Position numbers and translations under genes: made by a program. A stretch of DNA of 64,000 nucleotides from Micromonospora qiuiae (GTDB taxonomy: Bacteria; Actinomycetota; Actinomycetes; Mycobacteriales; Micromonosporaceae): positions 1 to 64,000 of the forward strand of contig NZ_BOPC01000003.1 in NCBI RefSeq assembly GCF_016863555.1, in the 5' to 3' direction. Of the stretch, positions 26,802 through 34,852 are shown one piece after another; positions within the stretch are counted from its first letter, which is position 1, and each line of letters opens with the position of its first letter. A model generated the notes under the pieces. That model made no database searches and was not told the origin of the DNA. It was given only the letters and a program-made list of their open reading frames with translations.

Positions 26802-26847
26802 GGCGGTGGCCGGACGGCCGCGAGGGCGGTGGCCGGACGGCCGCGAG
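26802..26847. repeat. 23-bp tandem duplication
   Basis: Two exact adjacent 23-bp copies (26802-26824 and 26825-26847) in the noncoding stretch between the STAS gene and the DUF2267 gene. Confidence 0.9.
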
Positions 26848-26873
26848 GGCTTGACCACCGTGGCTCATGCCTC

Positions 26874-26947
26874 GTCGATCATGCACTCTTCGTCGGGACA
26901 GAAGGGCGCAAAAGCGGCGTTACGCCGACCGAAAGTGCAAGGTCGGC
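26874..26947. repeat. 74-nt dispersed hairpin element, copy A
   Basis: Ends are imperfect inverted repeats: ATGCACTCTTCGTCG on the left and GACCGAAAGTGCAAG on the right. The reverse complement of 62554-62627 aligns over the same 74-nt length with conserved ends and a diverged centre. No coding capacity. Confidence 0.8.
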
Positions 26948-26981
26948 GGAGGTTGGGGGGATTCCCCGACGAGGCTCGGGT

Positions 26982-27014
26982 GGCCCCCGACCCTGGGACC
27001 AGGGGTCGGGGGCC
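26982..27014. terminator. Hairpin in noncoding stretch
   Basis: A perfect 12-bp stem (26982-26993 with 27003-27014) with a 9-base loop. It follows the 74-nt element and does not sit at the end of any recognised gene. It may insulate the divergent transcription units or belong to a larger mobile-like unit. Confidence 0.4.
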
Positions 27015-27173
27015 GGAGGATGGCTCGGATGCCCTGCGGCGTGCCTCTGCCGCTTCAGCTCGACTGCTCCGGTCGGCTTCGATGATCGGCAGGGTCCGGG
27101 TGAACACCCCTCACCCCGGCGGGATGAACCGCCTCGGCGGCGTCGAGCAGCCGATCGCGGGCTCGACGCGATC

Positions 27174-27199
27174 GTTTCGCGGCCGGCAGCAGCGGGAAG
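27174..27199 (+). promoter_or_regulatory. Possible SigB-like promoter for DUF2267 fusion gene
   Basis: GTTT, 16-base spacer, GGGAAG, 46 bases before the ATG at 27246. A weaker match than the other three stress-type promoters. Confidence 0.35.
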
Positions 27200-27245
27200 G
27201 CCACCGAGGATCCGCATGCAGGACCCAGCGAAGCGAGGTGTCACC

Positions 27246-28226
27246 ATGCGCAAACAGATGGAGGGCGACAACCAGCGCCGCCGGGCGCTGGCCCGACAGG
27301 CCCGGGAGCGCGGCAGGCAGGCGGCCGACACCGGCGCCAGCCTCAGCGCCAGCAAGCAACTCACGCACCTTGAGCAGGGCAGGCGGGCCGGTCCCGCACC
27401 GGCCGGCGCCCGCCATAAAACGGACACCACGCGTGGCGGACCCGCTCCGCCACCAGCCGGTGTCCCGGAGGCCCCTCGGCCTCGTCCCCAGCCTGGTCGC
27501 GAGGCGCCGGGAGTCAGCACGGTGGGGTACCGAGACCTGGTCGAGGACGTCGGGCGGCGCGCGGGCGTCGATTTCCGTACCGCGAAGGTGGGGGTGGAAT
27601 CGACGGTGCTCGTGCTGGCCTCGGTGCTGGAGGCGGCCGAACGCGGACGGCTGCTCGCCGCGGTGCCGGCTTCGTTGCACGACGTCGTGCCGGTCGACGG
27701 CATCGCGCGGCGCCCGGACCTGGCCGGTTTCCTGGCCGAGGTGGGTCGGATCAGCGGCCGCAGCCCGGAGCAGGCCCGTTACCAGGCCGAGGCCACCCTG
27801 GCGGCGCTCGCCGAGCACGACCATGACCTGATCGCGTCGCTTCACGTGCCGGACGAGTTGCGGGAACTGTTGAACCCTGCGCCGGTCGGCGGCGGGTTGG
27901 TCGGCGCGAGCAGCACCGCGGCCCCACTGTCCGGCGCGGAATTGCGCGAGGCACTGGGCGACCTGCCCTACTGGGCGCATGACGGCACGTCGCTGTCGCG
28001 GACCCTCGAACTGCCGGCAGGCAACCTCGACCGGGTCCTGGACCGGCTCGACCGGCTTCGCGACCAGAGCGGCCGCGCTCCACGGATCGGCCGGGCGGAC
28101 CGGACGACGGCCGTACTCACCGTCAGCTCACGAAACGCCGGGGTGGTAACGGCGTCGGACATCGACCTCGCCCACGCGGTCGAAGCCGCGATCGAGGAGG
28201 CGGGCGCCGGCCTGGCCAGCGGCTGA
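27246..28226 (+). CDS. DUF2267 protein fused to pterin dehydratase-like domain
   Basis: A 326-residue soluble protein. A Lys/Arg/Gln-rich N-terminus (1-90) precedes a DUF2267 domain (about 95-205, GYRDLVEDVGRRAGVDF). The C-terminal domain (about 220-320) resembles pterin-4a-carbinolamine dehydratase: LPYWAHDGTSLSRTLELP at the start and AGVVTASDIDLAHAVEAAI at the end. The catalytic HHPD segment is absent; the same position reads APRIGRADR, so enzymatic activity is unlikely. ATG at 27246 has GAGGTG five bases upstream. DUF2267 proteins are of unknown function and often stress-associated. The gene is convergent with the NDH-2 gene. Confidence 0.82.
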   Translation: MRKQMEGDNQRRRALARQARERGRQAADTGASLSASKQLTHLEQGRRAGPAPAGARHKTDTTRGGPAPPPAGVPEAPRPRPQPGREAPGVSTVGYRDLVEDVGRRAGVDFRTAKVGVESTVLVLASVLEAAERGRLLAAVPASLHDVVPVDGIARRPDLAGFLAEVGRISGRSPEQARYQAEATLAALAEHDHDLIASLHVPDELRELLNPAPVGGGLVGASSTAAPLSGAELREALGDLPYWAHDGTSLSRTLELPAGNLDRVLDRLDRLRDQSGRAPRIGRADRTTAVLTVSSRNAGVVTASDIDLAHAVEAAIEEAGAGLASG

Positions 28227-28235
28227 GGCGGGGGG

Positions 28236-28266
28236 CCGGCGGCTCACCGAAGCCGTCGGTCGCCGG
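28236..28266. terminator. Bulged hairpin between convergent genes
   Basis: CCGGCG and ACCGA on one side pair with TCGGT and CGCCGG on the other, with a 4-base bulge. It sits between the convergent DUF2267-fusion and NDH-2 genes. Confidence 0.4.
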
Positions 28267-28302
28267 CGTCGACCTGCCGTGCGTCGGTCGCGGACCGTCC
28301 GG

Positions 28303-29604
28303 TCACCGGGTGTGGGCCGGCACCTCGGGCGACGAACTCTCCAGCGGCACGGCGTTGGCGGGGACCAGCCCGAGCTGCGCGGCCGAGCGGGGCAGCGCCG
28401 CGTCGAGCAGCCAGTCGGCGCCCACCCGGGCCCGGTTGCCCGGCATCGCGAGCAGGTGGTAGCCCCGGGTGACCGCCTTGGCGGGCAGGCCGGACAGCGG
28501 CACCTTGAGCGGGTTCGCCGCCGCATCCCGGCCGCCCAGGTCGACCACCCAACCGAGGTCGTGGTGACGGTAGGGGCGGCGTCGGCCCTGCCCGTACGAG
28601 GCGGCGATGTTGTGCGCGGCGAGCTTGCCCTGCCGCTGGGCGTGCTGGGCGGTCATGGCGCAGATCTCGCCCGGTCGCGACAGGTCGGGTACGGCGGCTG
28701 CGTCGCCGCAGGCGTACACCTCGGGGAATCCGGGGACGCTGAGGTACTCGTCGACGACCAGGCGTCCCTTCTCGGTCCGCAGGCCCAACTCCGCCACGAA
28801 CGGATCGGGGCGTACGCCCACGCACCAGACCAGGGAACAGGTGGGCACGAACTCCCCGTCGGTGAGCTTGACCCCGTCCGCGGTGGCGACCGCCACCGAG
28901 GTACCCATGCGGACGTCCACCCCTCGGCGGCGCAGCACCCGGTCCGCGGTCCGCGACATCCGCTGGTCCAACTCGGGCAGCACCCGGGCCGCGACATCCA
29001 GCAACATCCACTTCGGGCGGATACTCATCCGGGGACGCTGGGTGACCAGCTCGTCGGTGAACAGTTGGCCCTGCGCGGCCACCTCGGTCCCGGTGTAGCC
29101 GGCGCCCACCACCACGAACGTGGACCGGGCCTGCTGCTCGACCGGGTCCTCGGCCTGCTCGGCCAGCTCGATCTGCCGGATCACGTGGTCATGCAGGTAG
29201 AGCGCCTCGGGCAGACTGCGAAAGCCGCGTGCGTACTCGGTCACCCCAGGGATCGGCAGCAGCTTGTTCACGCTGCCCACGGCGAGGACCAGTCGGTCGT
29301 ACGCCAGCCGGTTGCGGTCCCCCTCCGGCTGGGTGAAGCCGACCCAGCGGTTCTGCAGGTCGACGTGATCTGCCTCGCCGATGACCACCCGTACGCTGTC
29401 CAGCGTGCCGGTCAACGGCACCGCGATCCGACCCGGCTCCAGCACCCCGGCGGCGACCTCGGGCAGCAGCGGCAGGTAGAGGAAGTAGTTGGTCGTGCTC
29501 AGCAGGACGATCTCGGCCCGGTCGCGGGCCAGCCGGCTCAGCGTTCTGGCCGCGTGGTAACCGGCGAACCCGGCCCCCACGATCACCACACGAGGTTTCG
29601 TCAT
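28303..29604 (-). CDS. ndh: Type II NADH dehydrogenase (NDH-2)
   Basis: A 433-residue membrane-peripheral flavoprotein that passes electrons from NADH to quinone without proton pumping. FAD-binding GAGFAGYHAAR is at the N-terminus; the second nucleotide-binding motif FVVVGAGYTGTEVA lies near 165-180; VYACGDAAA near 300 is the FAD-binding tail of this family. The C-terminal region includes the GYHLLAMPGNRARV segment before a Pro-rich end. ATG at 29604 begins the Rossmann fold directly (MTKPRVVIVGAG); there is no ribosome binding site. A GTTT-N15-GGGAAC promoter ends 9 bases before the ATG, implying a leaderless or nearly leaderless mRNA. Confidence 0.92.
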   Translation of the reverse strand: MTKPRVVIVGAGFAGYHAARTLSRLARDRAEIVLLSTTNYFLYLPLLPEVAAGVLEPGRIAVPLTGTLDSVRVVIGEADHVDLQNRWVGFTQPEGDRNRLAYDRLVLAVGSVNKLLPIPGVTEYARGFRSLPEALYLHDHVIRQIELAEQAEDPVEQQARSTFVVVGAGYTGTEVAAQGQLFTDELVTQRPRMSIRPKWMLLDVAARVLPELDQRMSRTADRVLRRRGVDVRMGTSVAVATADGVKLTDGEFVPTCSLVWCVGVRPDPFVAELGLRTEKGRLVVDEYLSVPGFPEVYACGDAAAVPDLSRPGEICAMTAQHAQRQGKLAAHNIAASYGQGRRRPYRHHDLGWVVDLGGRDAAANPLKVPLSGLPAKAVTRGYHLLAMPGNRARVGADWLLDAALPRSAAQLGLVPANAVPLESSSPEVPAHTR

Positions 29605-29613
29605 TCCGGCCCG

Positions 29614-29638
29614 GTTCCCGCCCCAAGCCGGGGCAAAC
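29614..29638 (-). promoter_or_regulatory. SigB-like promoter for NDH-2 gene
   Basis: On the minus strand: GTTT, 15-base spacer, GGGAAC. The -10 element ends only 9 bases from the ATG. Confidence 0.5.
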
Positions 29639-29677
29639 GTCCGGGCGGGCTGTGGACGGGCGCCGAGTAAGGTCCGG

Positions 29678-29965
29678 CTATCCGCCTGGTGGGCGGTCGA
29701 GCGGCATGGGGAACCGCAGGTACGTCGTGCCGCGCAGGTCCAACCAGGCCCGGTCGGGCGCACGGACCATCCGCATCATCACCTCGACGCAGGTCGGGCA
29801 TCGTGCGACCAGCCCGGGCGCCTGTGAGTAGACCCGCAGCCCCGCCACCGGACCCGCAGTGCCGCAGTGGGCGCAGCGGCCGGTGGCGGTGCTCAGGTCG
29901 ATCGCGAACACCTCACCCAGCGGGCCGTCGAGCATGTTGCCGTCCAGGTAGGGCAGCTCGGTCAT
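29678..29965 (-). CDS. DUF6510-type zinc-ribbon protein
   Basis: A 95-residue protein with four Cys in two pairs (CAHC and CPTC) about 30 residues apart, a likely zinc or metal ribbon. The opening MTELPYLDGNMLDGPLGEVF and the VRAPDRAWLDLRG end fit the DUF6510 family as I recall it. ATG at 29965 has GGGAGG five bases upstream. It is the third gene in a row with a molybdopterin oxidoreductase and a flavin reductase, suggesting an accessory or electron-transfer role for that pair. Function unknown. Confidence 0.8.
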   Translation of the reverse strand: MTELPYLDGNMLDGPLGEVFAIDLSTATGRCAHCGTAGPVAGLRVYSQAPGLVARCPTCVEVMMRMVRAPDRAWLDLRGTTYLRFPMPLDRPPGG

Positions 29966-29979
29966 CCACGCCTCCCCTC

Positions 29980-30702
29980 TCAACCAGTCGGGCCGAAACG
30001 TTCGGTACGCACCCGCCCGGGCGGGTGGCCCAGCCCCACGAGCAGGTCGGACACCGCCTCCACGAATCCGGTCGGGCCACAGACGTAGACCAGCGGCTCC
30101 AGGTCCGGCGGCCAGCCGTGGGTGGTGACGTCGGCGAGACCGACCCGGTGGGGCTCGCCGCGCCACCCCTCGGGCGCCTCGCGGGTGTAGACGTACGCCA
30201 CGTCGAGCCCGGCGTCGTCGCGGACCCGGTGGCGCAACTCCTCGTTGTAGAACACGTCCGACGGGGTGCGGACGGAGTAGATCAGCCGGAACGGGGCCCG
30301 GTTGCCCGCCGTGCGGCGGGCCCGGATCATGGCCATCAGCGGCACCACGCCCGATCCGCCGGCAACCAGCAGCACCGGGTCGCTCTCCGTCGGCCGCCAG
30401 ACGAACCAGCCGCCGATCGGACCGCGCACCTCGACCGGGTCGCCCTCGCGGTAGCCCTCGAGCAGGAACGGTGACACCTCGCCGTCGGGCACCCGCTGCA
30501 CCGTCACCTCGATCCGCTCACCGTCGGCCGGGGCGGCCAGCGAGTACGACCGGGCGGCCTGATAACCGTCGGACGCGGTGAGTCGGATGTCGACGTGCTG
30601 ACCGGGCAGGTGGGCTGCCCAGCCCGGCACCTGGAGCACCAGGGTCTGCGCCGTCGGCGTCTCGACCCGGCGATGCGCCAACCGGGCCGGCTGCCACCCC
30701 AT
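29980..30702 (-). CDS. Ferredoxin-NADP reductase-type flavin oxidoreductase
   Basis: A 240-residue FAD/NAD(P)-binding reductase without an iron-sulfur domain. The flavin motif ARSYSLA, the GPIGGWF segment and the nucleotide-binding VAGGSGVVPLMAM are visible, and YVCGPTGFVEAV is the C-terminal NAD(P) motif. ATG at 30702 fits the family N-terminus; TTG at 30714 overlaps the upstream stop and is the alternative. It lies directly after the molybdopterin oxidoreductase gene and probably supplies its electrons. Confidence 0.88.
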   Translation of the reverse strand: MGWQPARLAHRRVETPTAQTLVLQVPGWAAHLPGQHVDIRLTASDGYQAARSYSLAAPADGERIEVTVQRVPDGEVSPFLLEGYREGDPVEVRGPIGGWFVWRPTESDPVLLVAGGSGVVPLMAMIRARRTAGNRAPFRLIYSVRTPSDVFYNEELRHRVRDDAGLDVAYVYTREAPEGWRGEPHRVGLADVTTHGWPPDLEPLVYVCGPTGFVEAVSDLLVGLGHPPGRVRTERFGPTG

Positions 30703-30710
30703 GCGCCCGG

Positions 30711-31343
30711 TCAATCGCCCTGGTACCGCTGCTCACGCCACGGATCACCGTAGTCGTGGTAGCCGGCGGTCTCCCAGAACCCCGGGGTGTCCTCCAGGCC
30801 CAGCCGGATGCCGCGTACCCACTTGGCCGACTTCCAGAAGTACAGGTGCGGCACCAGCAGCCGGGCCGGGCCGCCGTGTTCGGCGGGCAGGTCCGCACCG
30901 TCGTAGGTGTGCACCAGCCAGGCCCGCCCGGCGCGCAGGTCGTCCAGGGGCAGGTTGGTGCTGTAGCCGCCGTAGGAGTGGGCCAGGGCGTACGCGGCGG
31001 CGGTGTCCACCCCGTCGAGCAGGGTGTCCAGGGACACGCCCTGCCAACTGGTGCCGAGCTTCGACCACCGGGTCACGCAGTGGATGTCGACGGTCGGCGT
31101 CTCCTGCGGCAGTGCCATCATCTCCGCCCAGCTCCACCGGTATTCGGCGCCGGTCTCGGTGGTGATGACGAACTCCCAGCTCTCGTGTGGCACCCGGGGC
31201 GTCGGGCCGGCGGAGAGAACGGGAAAGTCCGGGGTGAGGTACTGCCCGGGCGGCAGCTCCGGCGCCCCGGAACGGGGCCGGCCCGTGAAGCCCGGCGTGA
31301 CGATGCCCACCGCCAATTCGTACCATGTCGGACGCCGCGACAC
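30711..31343 (-). CDS. Sulfite oxidase-like molybdopterin oxidoreductase
   Basis: A 210-residue Mo-cofactor domain protein of the sulfite oxidase/MsrP superfamily. The Cys in VDIHCVTRWSKLG is the expected Mo ligand, and HSYGGYSTNLPL and GWRGxRLG-like segments complete the pocket. No Tat signal or membrane helix is seen, so it appears cytoplasmic. This is unlike periplasmic MsrP. GTG start at 31343. It sits 22 bp after the TerC gene and is followed by a flavin reductase and DUF6510 gene, which suggests a self-contained redox module. Substrate unknown; sulfoxide repair is a guess from the family. Confidence 0.88.
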   Translation of the reverse strand: MSRRPTWYELAVGIVTPGFTGRPRSGAPELPPGQYLTPDFPVLSAGPTPRVPHESWEFVITTETGAEYRWSWAEMMALPQETPTVDIHCVTRWSKLGTSWQGVSLDTLLDGVDTAAAYALAHSYGGYSTNLPLDDLRAGRAWLVHTYDGADLPAEHGGPARLLVPHLYFWKSAKWVRGIRLGLEDTPGFWETAGYHDYGDPWREQRYQGD

Positions 31344-31365
31344 GCGGCTTCGGCCGGGCGAGCGT

Positions 31366-32379
31366 TCACCGCCGTTCGGTCACGACCTCCTTGGAGCCCG
31401 GCACGACGTTGCGGGTGGCGCGCAGGCTGGTGATGGTGACCACGGTCAGCACGCCGACGATGACCAGGAGCGAGGCCACGGTGGGGATCTGCGGGACGCC
31501 CTCCCAGATGCCGTGCGCCCAGTGCAGGCCGAGCTTGACGCCGATGAAGGCCAGGATGATGGCCAGGCCGTAGGTGAGGTGGACCAGCCGGCTCAGCGCC
31601 GCGTGCAGCACGAAGTAGAGCGCCCGCAGGCCCAGCAGGGCAAAGGCGTTGGTGGCGAAGACGAGGTACGGGTCCTCGGTGATGCCGTAGACGGCCGGCA
31701 CCGAGTCGACGGCGAAGACCACGTCGGTGGCGAGCACCGCGACCACCACCAACGCCAGTGGCGTCAGCGCCCGGCGGCCGTCGACCCGCACCGTCATCTT
31801 CGTGCCGTGGTACTCGTTGACCACCGGCATGAAGCGGCGTAGCAGGCGCACCGAGCGCATGGTGCCGATGTCGACCGACTGCTCGTGGCCGGTGAAGGCG
31901 TCGCGCAGCAGCTTGGCCGCGGTGAACAGCAGGATCAGCGCGAAGATCAGGAAGGCGAAGTCGAGGGTCTGCAACGCCGCCGCGCCCAGGGCGATGAAGA
32001 CGCCACGCAGCACCAGCGCGCCGGTGATGCCGAACAGCAGCACCCGCTGGGCCAGCACGCCCGGCACCGCGAAGGCGGCCAGCAGCAGCATGAAGACGAA
32101 GAGGTTGTCGACCGACAGCGATTTCTCCACCAGGTACCCGGTGAGGTACTCGAAGCCCCGTTCCGAGCCGAACTCGGCCCAGACCCAGGCGGCGAAGGCC
32201 AACGGCAGGGCTATGTAGAACGCCGACCAGCCGAGCGCTTCCTTGAGTCTGACCTCGTGCGGGCGTCGCGTGAGCAGAAAGTCGAGCACCAGCAGCGCGA
32301 TCACACCGGCGATGGTGATCACCCAGAGCGACGGGGTGCCCACCGACTGCAACTTGGCCGCGACAGGGAAATCGGACAT
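31366..32379 (-). CDS. TerC/Alx-family membrane protein, probable Mn exporter
   Basis: A 337-residue integral membrane protein with about nine helices. Conserved acidic transmembrane motifs include EKSLSVDNLFVF and ATDVVFAVDSVPAV, the hallmark pair of TerC proteins. Members such as E. coli Alx and Bacillus MeeF/MeeY are tied to Mn(II) efflux. The yybP-ykoY Mn riboswitch directly upstream (32386-32512) makes Mn export the best-supported role. ATG at 32379 has GAGGAGG upstream, partly within the riboswitch stem. The molybdopterin oxidoreductase operon follows 22 bp downstream and may share the transcript. Confidence 0.93.
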   Translation of the reverse strand: MSDFPVAAKLQSVGTPSLWVITIAGVIALLVLDFLLTRRPHEVRLKEALGWSAFYIALPLAFAAWVWAEFGSERGFEYLTGYLVEKSLSVDNLFVFMLLLAAFAVPGVLAQRVLLFGITGALVLRGVFIALGAAALQTLDFAFLIFALILLFTAAKLLRDAFTGHEQSVDIGTMRSVRLLRRFMPVVNEYHGTKMTVRVDGRRALTPLALVVVAVLATDVVFAVDSVPAVYGITEDPYLVFATNAFALLGLRALYFVLHAALSRLVHLTYGLAIILAFIGVKLGLHWAHGIWEGVPQIPTVASLLVIVGVLTVVTITSLRATRNVVPGSKEVVTERR

Positions 32380-32385
32380 GGAGCC

Positions 32386-32512
32386 TCCTCGAACACCGTG
32401 GCATGTTCGAGGTCTCCTTCACCCGCCTTTCGCGGGCAACCACCCGAGGCGCACCCCGGGCGCGCCGTACTGACCGGTATGGTTCGTGGGAAGTACTCCC
32501 CTCGTGGTGCCT
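32386..32512 (-). promoter_or_regulatory. yybP-ykoY manganese riboswitch (upstream of TerC gene)
   Basis: On the minus strand the leader begins with GGCACC then ACGAGGGGAGTAC, followed by TCAGTACGG, and ends with GGAGACCTCGAACA. A 9-bp stem (32387-32395 with 32404-32412) overlaps the GAGGAGG ribosome binding site before the ATG. These are the conserved elements of the Mn-sensing yybP-ykoY family. Mn binding would be expected to free the site and raise TerC synthesis. Confidence 0.85.
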
Positions 32513-32557
32513 TAGATTAGGGCAGCCGGATTCGACCCGCCAGGCGGGGGACTCTGA

Positions 32558-33682
32558 TCACCCGCCCGACCGACTGGACAACACCCCCGGCCGGGCAGTC
32601 GAGTCGGGAATTGGCGCGATCGGTCGGGGGCGAAGCAGCCGCATGCCCGGCACCTCCACCAGCCGGTACATCGCACCCGACGCGGCCACCGCGACGGCCA
32701 GCGCTACCAGCACCACCGCCAGTTCGACCAAGAGCGGCCGGTTGTCGCCGACCGCCTTCACCAGCACGCTGAGGACCAGCAGGTGCAGCAGGTAGAACGC
32801 ATACGACCACTCCCCCGCCACGACGGCGGGCCGGGACCGCAGCCAGCTCCGCCGGCCCTGGACGTCGCGGGCGGCAACGGCAGCGACCAGCAACGCCAGC
32901 GGGACGACGGTGCCGGCGACGAGCCGCCACAATTCCGGCAACCACCAGCTGGCGAGGTAGGCGGCGACGACCAGGACAGCGACCCGCCCGACGCTTGCCC
33001 ACCTGGGCCATCTGCCGGCGGCGACGAGCCGGGCGAGGAGGATGCCGGCGACGAACTCGGGCAGCCGAGCTGCGGGAAGTACCCAGATCGCCCAGTAGCG
33101 CAGATCGGCGGGGATGGTGAGGGCGGCAGCGGGGACGATCCACACGAGGGCGAGCACACCGGCGAGGGTGGGCCACAGCGCCCGCTCGGGTAACCGGCGG
33201 GCCAGCGCCCACAGCGCGGGGAACAGAGCGTAGAAGAAGGCTTCGCAGGACAAGCTCCACGCCACGGTGTTCACGCCGAAGTAGACGCCCTCGTCCGGGA
33301 CCCACGCCTGAAGCAGCAGCAGGGTCGCCAGGGCGGTCCCGACGCCGACGGTGGTGCCGGCCGCGACCAGACCGGCGAGGGCGACGGCCCAGGCGGCGGC
33401 ATGGTTGGGCCACACCTTCGCCAGGCGGCGTTGCCAGAACCGGCGCATCGTGTCACCCGGTCGGGTGGACCAGGCCAGCACGAAACCGGAGAGCAGGAAG
33501 AAGAACGACACGCCGGTTGCGCCCTGCCGGAACAACCACTGCGCGACCGGGGTGTCGACGAGGCCGACGGCCAGCGCGTGAAAGCCGAACACGGCGGCAG
33601 CGGCGATGGCGCGGAGGCCGGTCAGCGACTCGAGGCGGGTTACCGTCGGCGGGGTCACCCGGGCGACGGTAATGGACAACAC
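32558..33682 (-). CDS. Acyltransferase family 3 membrane protein
   Basis: A 374-residue integral membrane O-acyltransferase with about ten helices. The N-terminal LTGLRAIAAAAVFGFH motif with its His is typical, as is the GATGVSFFFLLSGFVLAW segment. Family members transfer acyl groups to polysaccharides, glycolipids or antibiotics. The start is GTG at 33682; a slightly downstream GTG (VTPPTV) is possible. The gene stands alone; context suggests cell-surface glycan modification but gives no substrate. Confidence 0.9.
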   Translation of the reverse strand: MLSITVARVTPPTVTRLESLTGLRAIAAAAVFGFHALAVGLVDTPVAQWLFRQGATGVSFFFLLSGFVLAWSTRPGDTMRRFWQRRLAKVWPNHAAAWAVALAGLVAAGTTVGVGTALATLLLLQAWVPDEGVYFGVNTVAWSLSCEAFFYALFPALWALARRLPERALWPTLAGVLALVWIVPAAALTIPADLRYWAIWVLPAARLPEFVAGILLARLVAAGRWPRWASVGRVAVLVVAAYLASWWLPELWRLVAGTVVPLALLVAAVAARDVQGRRSWLRSRPAVVAGEWSYAFYLLHLLVLSVLVKAVGDNRPLLVELAVVLVALAVAVAASGAMYRLVEVPGMRLLRPRPIAPIPDSTARPGVLSSRSGG

Positions 33683-33807
33683 CGGCGACGAATATCAGGT
33701 ATCAGTCACGACCTGGTAGCACAGAGCTGATGATCCCGGCCGCCCTCGGCACCGTCACAGAACGCGAAGCTGTCCGCCGGACCACTGGCCGACGTGCAGG
33801 TGCGGCT

Positions 33808-34218
33808 TCAGCGGCGGCGCAATGCCGCGCCGGGCGCCAGAGCCGGTTCGACCAGTTCGCGGTAGTCGCGCGGCAGCCGGACGACCAGTTCGTCGAACTC
33901 GCCACCGGTGACCGCCTCGCGCAGGGTGCTGAAGACCGCGCTGGCGACATCGCGGGCCGCCGACTCCTCGATGCCGCCGCGGAGAGCCACCCGCGCGACG
34001 AACTCGGCCGCGCCGAACCGCTCGGCCGCCTCGGTGTCGGGCGTCGGACGCAGCGGCGGTCGCAGCGGCTCGGGCAACTGGACCGCGAGGTCCAGCACCT
34101 CGCCGCCGGTCAGCCGCTCGGCCAGCGTCGCCAGCGTCGCCCGGATCAGTTCCGCCGCCCGCTGCCACGACGTGCCGGTTCGCCGGGCGACCTGATCGAC
34201 GAACGTGTCGTAGTCCAT
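33808..34218 (-). CDS. DUF2267 protein
   Basis: A 136-residue protein made of two DUF2267-type helical repeats (YDTFVDQVARRTGTSW and FVARVALRGGIEESAA). Unknown function, often stress-induced in actinobacteria. ATG at 34218 with GAGGGGG six bases upstream. A GTTT-N15-GGGTAA promoter lies 23 bases upstream. Divergent from the DUF2795 gene. It shares its domain with the N-terminal part of the fusion protein at 27246-28226. Confidence 0.87.
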   Translation of the reverse strand: MDYDTFVDQVARRTGTSWQRAAELIRATLATLAERLTGGEVLDLAVQLPEPLRPPLRPTPDTEAAERFGAAEFVARVALRGGIEESAARDVASAVFSTLREAVTGGEFDELVVRLPRDYRELVEPALAPGAALRRR

Positions 34219-34240
34219 CAGCTACCCCCTCGGGAAGCGG

Positions 34241-34265
34241 TTACCCGGCCTGCCGGGCCGAAAAC
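34241..34265 (-). promoter_or_regulatory. SigB-like promoter for DUF2267 gene
   Basis: On the minus strand: GTTT, 15-base spacer, GGGTAA. This is the best match in the window to the actinobacterial SigB-type consensus. Confidence 0.65.
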
Positions 34266-34361
34266 GGTGCGGATTTCCCGGCCCGGCGGCGCGTGACGGG
34301 CGCCCGGGTGGGTAACCGCGCCCGGTCGTGGCCGGAGCGAAACCCGGGAGGAGCCGACAAC

Positions 34362-34634
34362 ATGGCGAGTTACGCCGAGGTCCTGAAGTACCTGTCCAGC
34401 CTGGACTACCCGGCCGGGAAGGACGACGTGGTACGCGAAGCCGAACGCGCGAAAGCCCCGCCGGACGTGCTGCGCGCCCTGCGTGCCCTGCCGCCGGTCG
34501 ACTACGCCAACGGCGCCGAGGTGGCCCGGTCTGCCGGCATCGAGGCCGCCCCCGAGGTGACCGACGCGCAGCACGCCGCACGAGCCCGAGACAAGCGGCA
34601 CCAGCGGGTGTCGGAGCATCTTCGCAGCATCTGA
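34362..34634 (+). CDS. DUF2795 protein
   Basis: A 90-residue protein. The DUF2795 core (ASYAEVLKYLSSLDYPAGKDDVVREAER, shown in part: YLSSLDYPAGKDDVV) is followed by LRALPPVDYANGAEVARS. Function unknown; common in stress-related actinobacterial loci. ATG at 34362 with GGAGGAG upstream. A GGGTAA -10-like element lies at 34310-34315 but without a good -35 match. Divergent from the DUF2267 gene. Confidence 0.87.
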   Translation: MASYAEVLKYLSSLDYPAGKDDVVREAERAKAPPDVLRALRALPPVDYANGAEVARSAGIEAAPEVTDAQHAARARDKRHQRVSEHLRSI

Positions 34635-34706
34635 CGGGCCGGGCGGGCATCGGTCGACTCCGGCGGACGCCCCGGCCGCGAACCGCGACCGGGGGCCGCC
34701 GCTGAG

Positions 34707-34726
34707 CACCACCTGCCCTGGTGGTG
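34707..34726 (+). terminator. Hairpin after DUF2795 gene
   Basis: A 7-bp CACCACC/GGTGGTG stem with a 6-base loop, 72 bp past the stop codon. No T-run. Confidence 0.35.
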
Positions 34727-34852
34727 TGGCACCCGAACCGGGTCCCGACCACCAGGCGGCCTACGGCTGTCCGAACCGGGCAGCCGCTGCTACTGCGATC
34801 ATCATACGGCACGCCATCGGCCGAACGGTCAGGGGGGTGCCAAACAAAGGTC

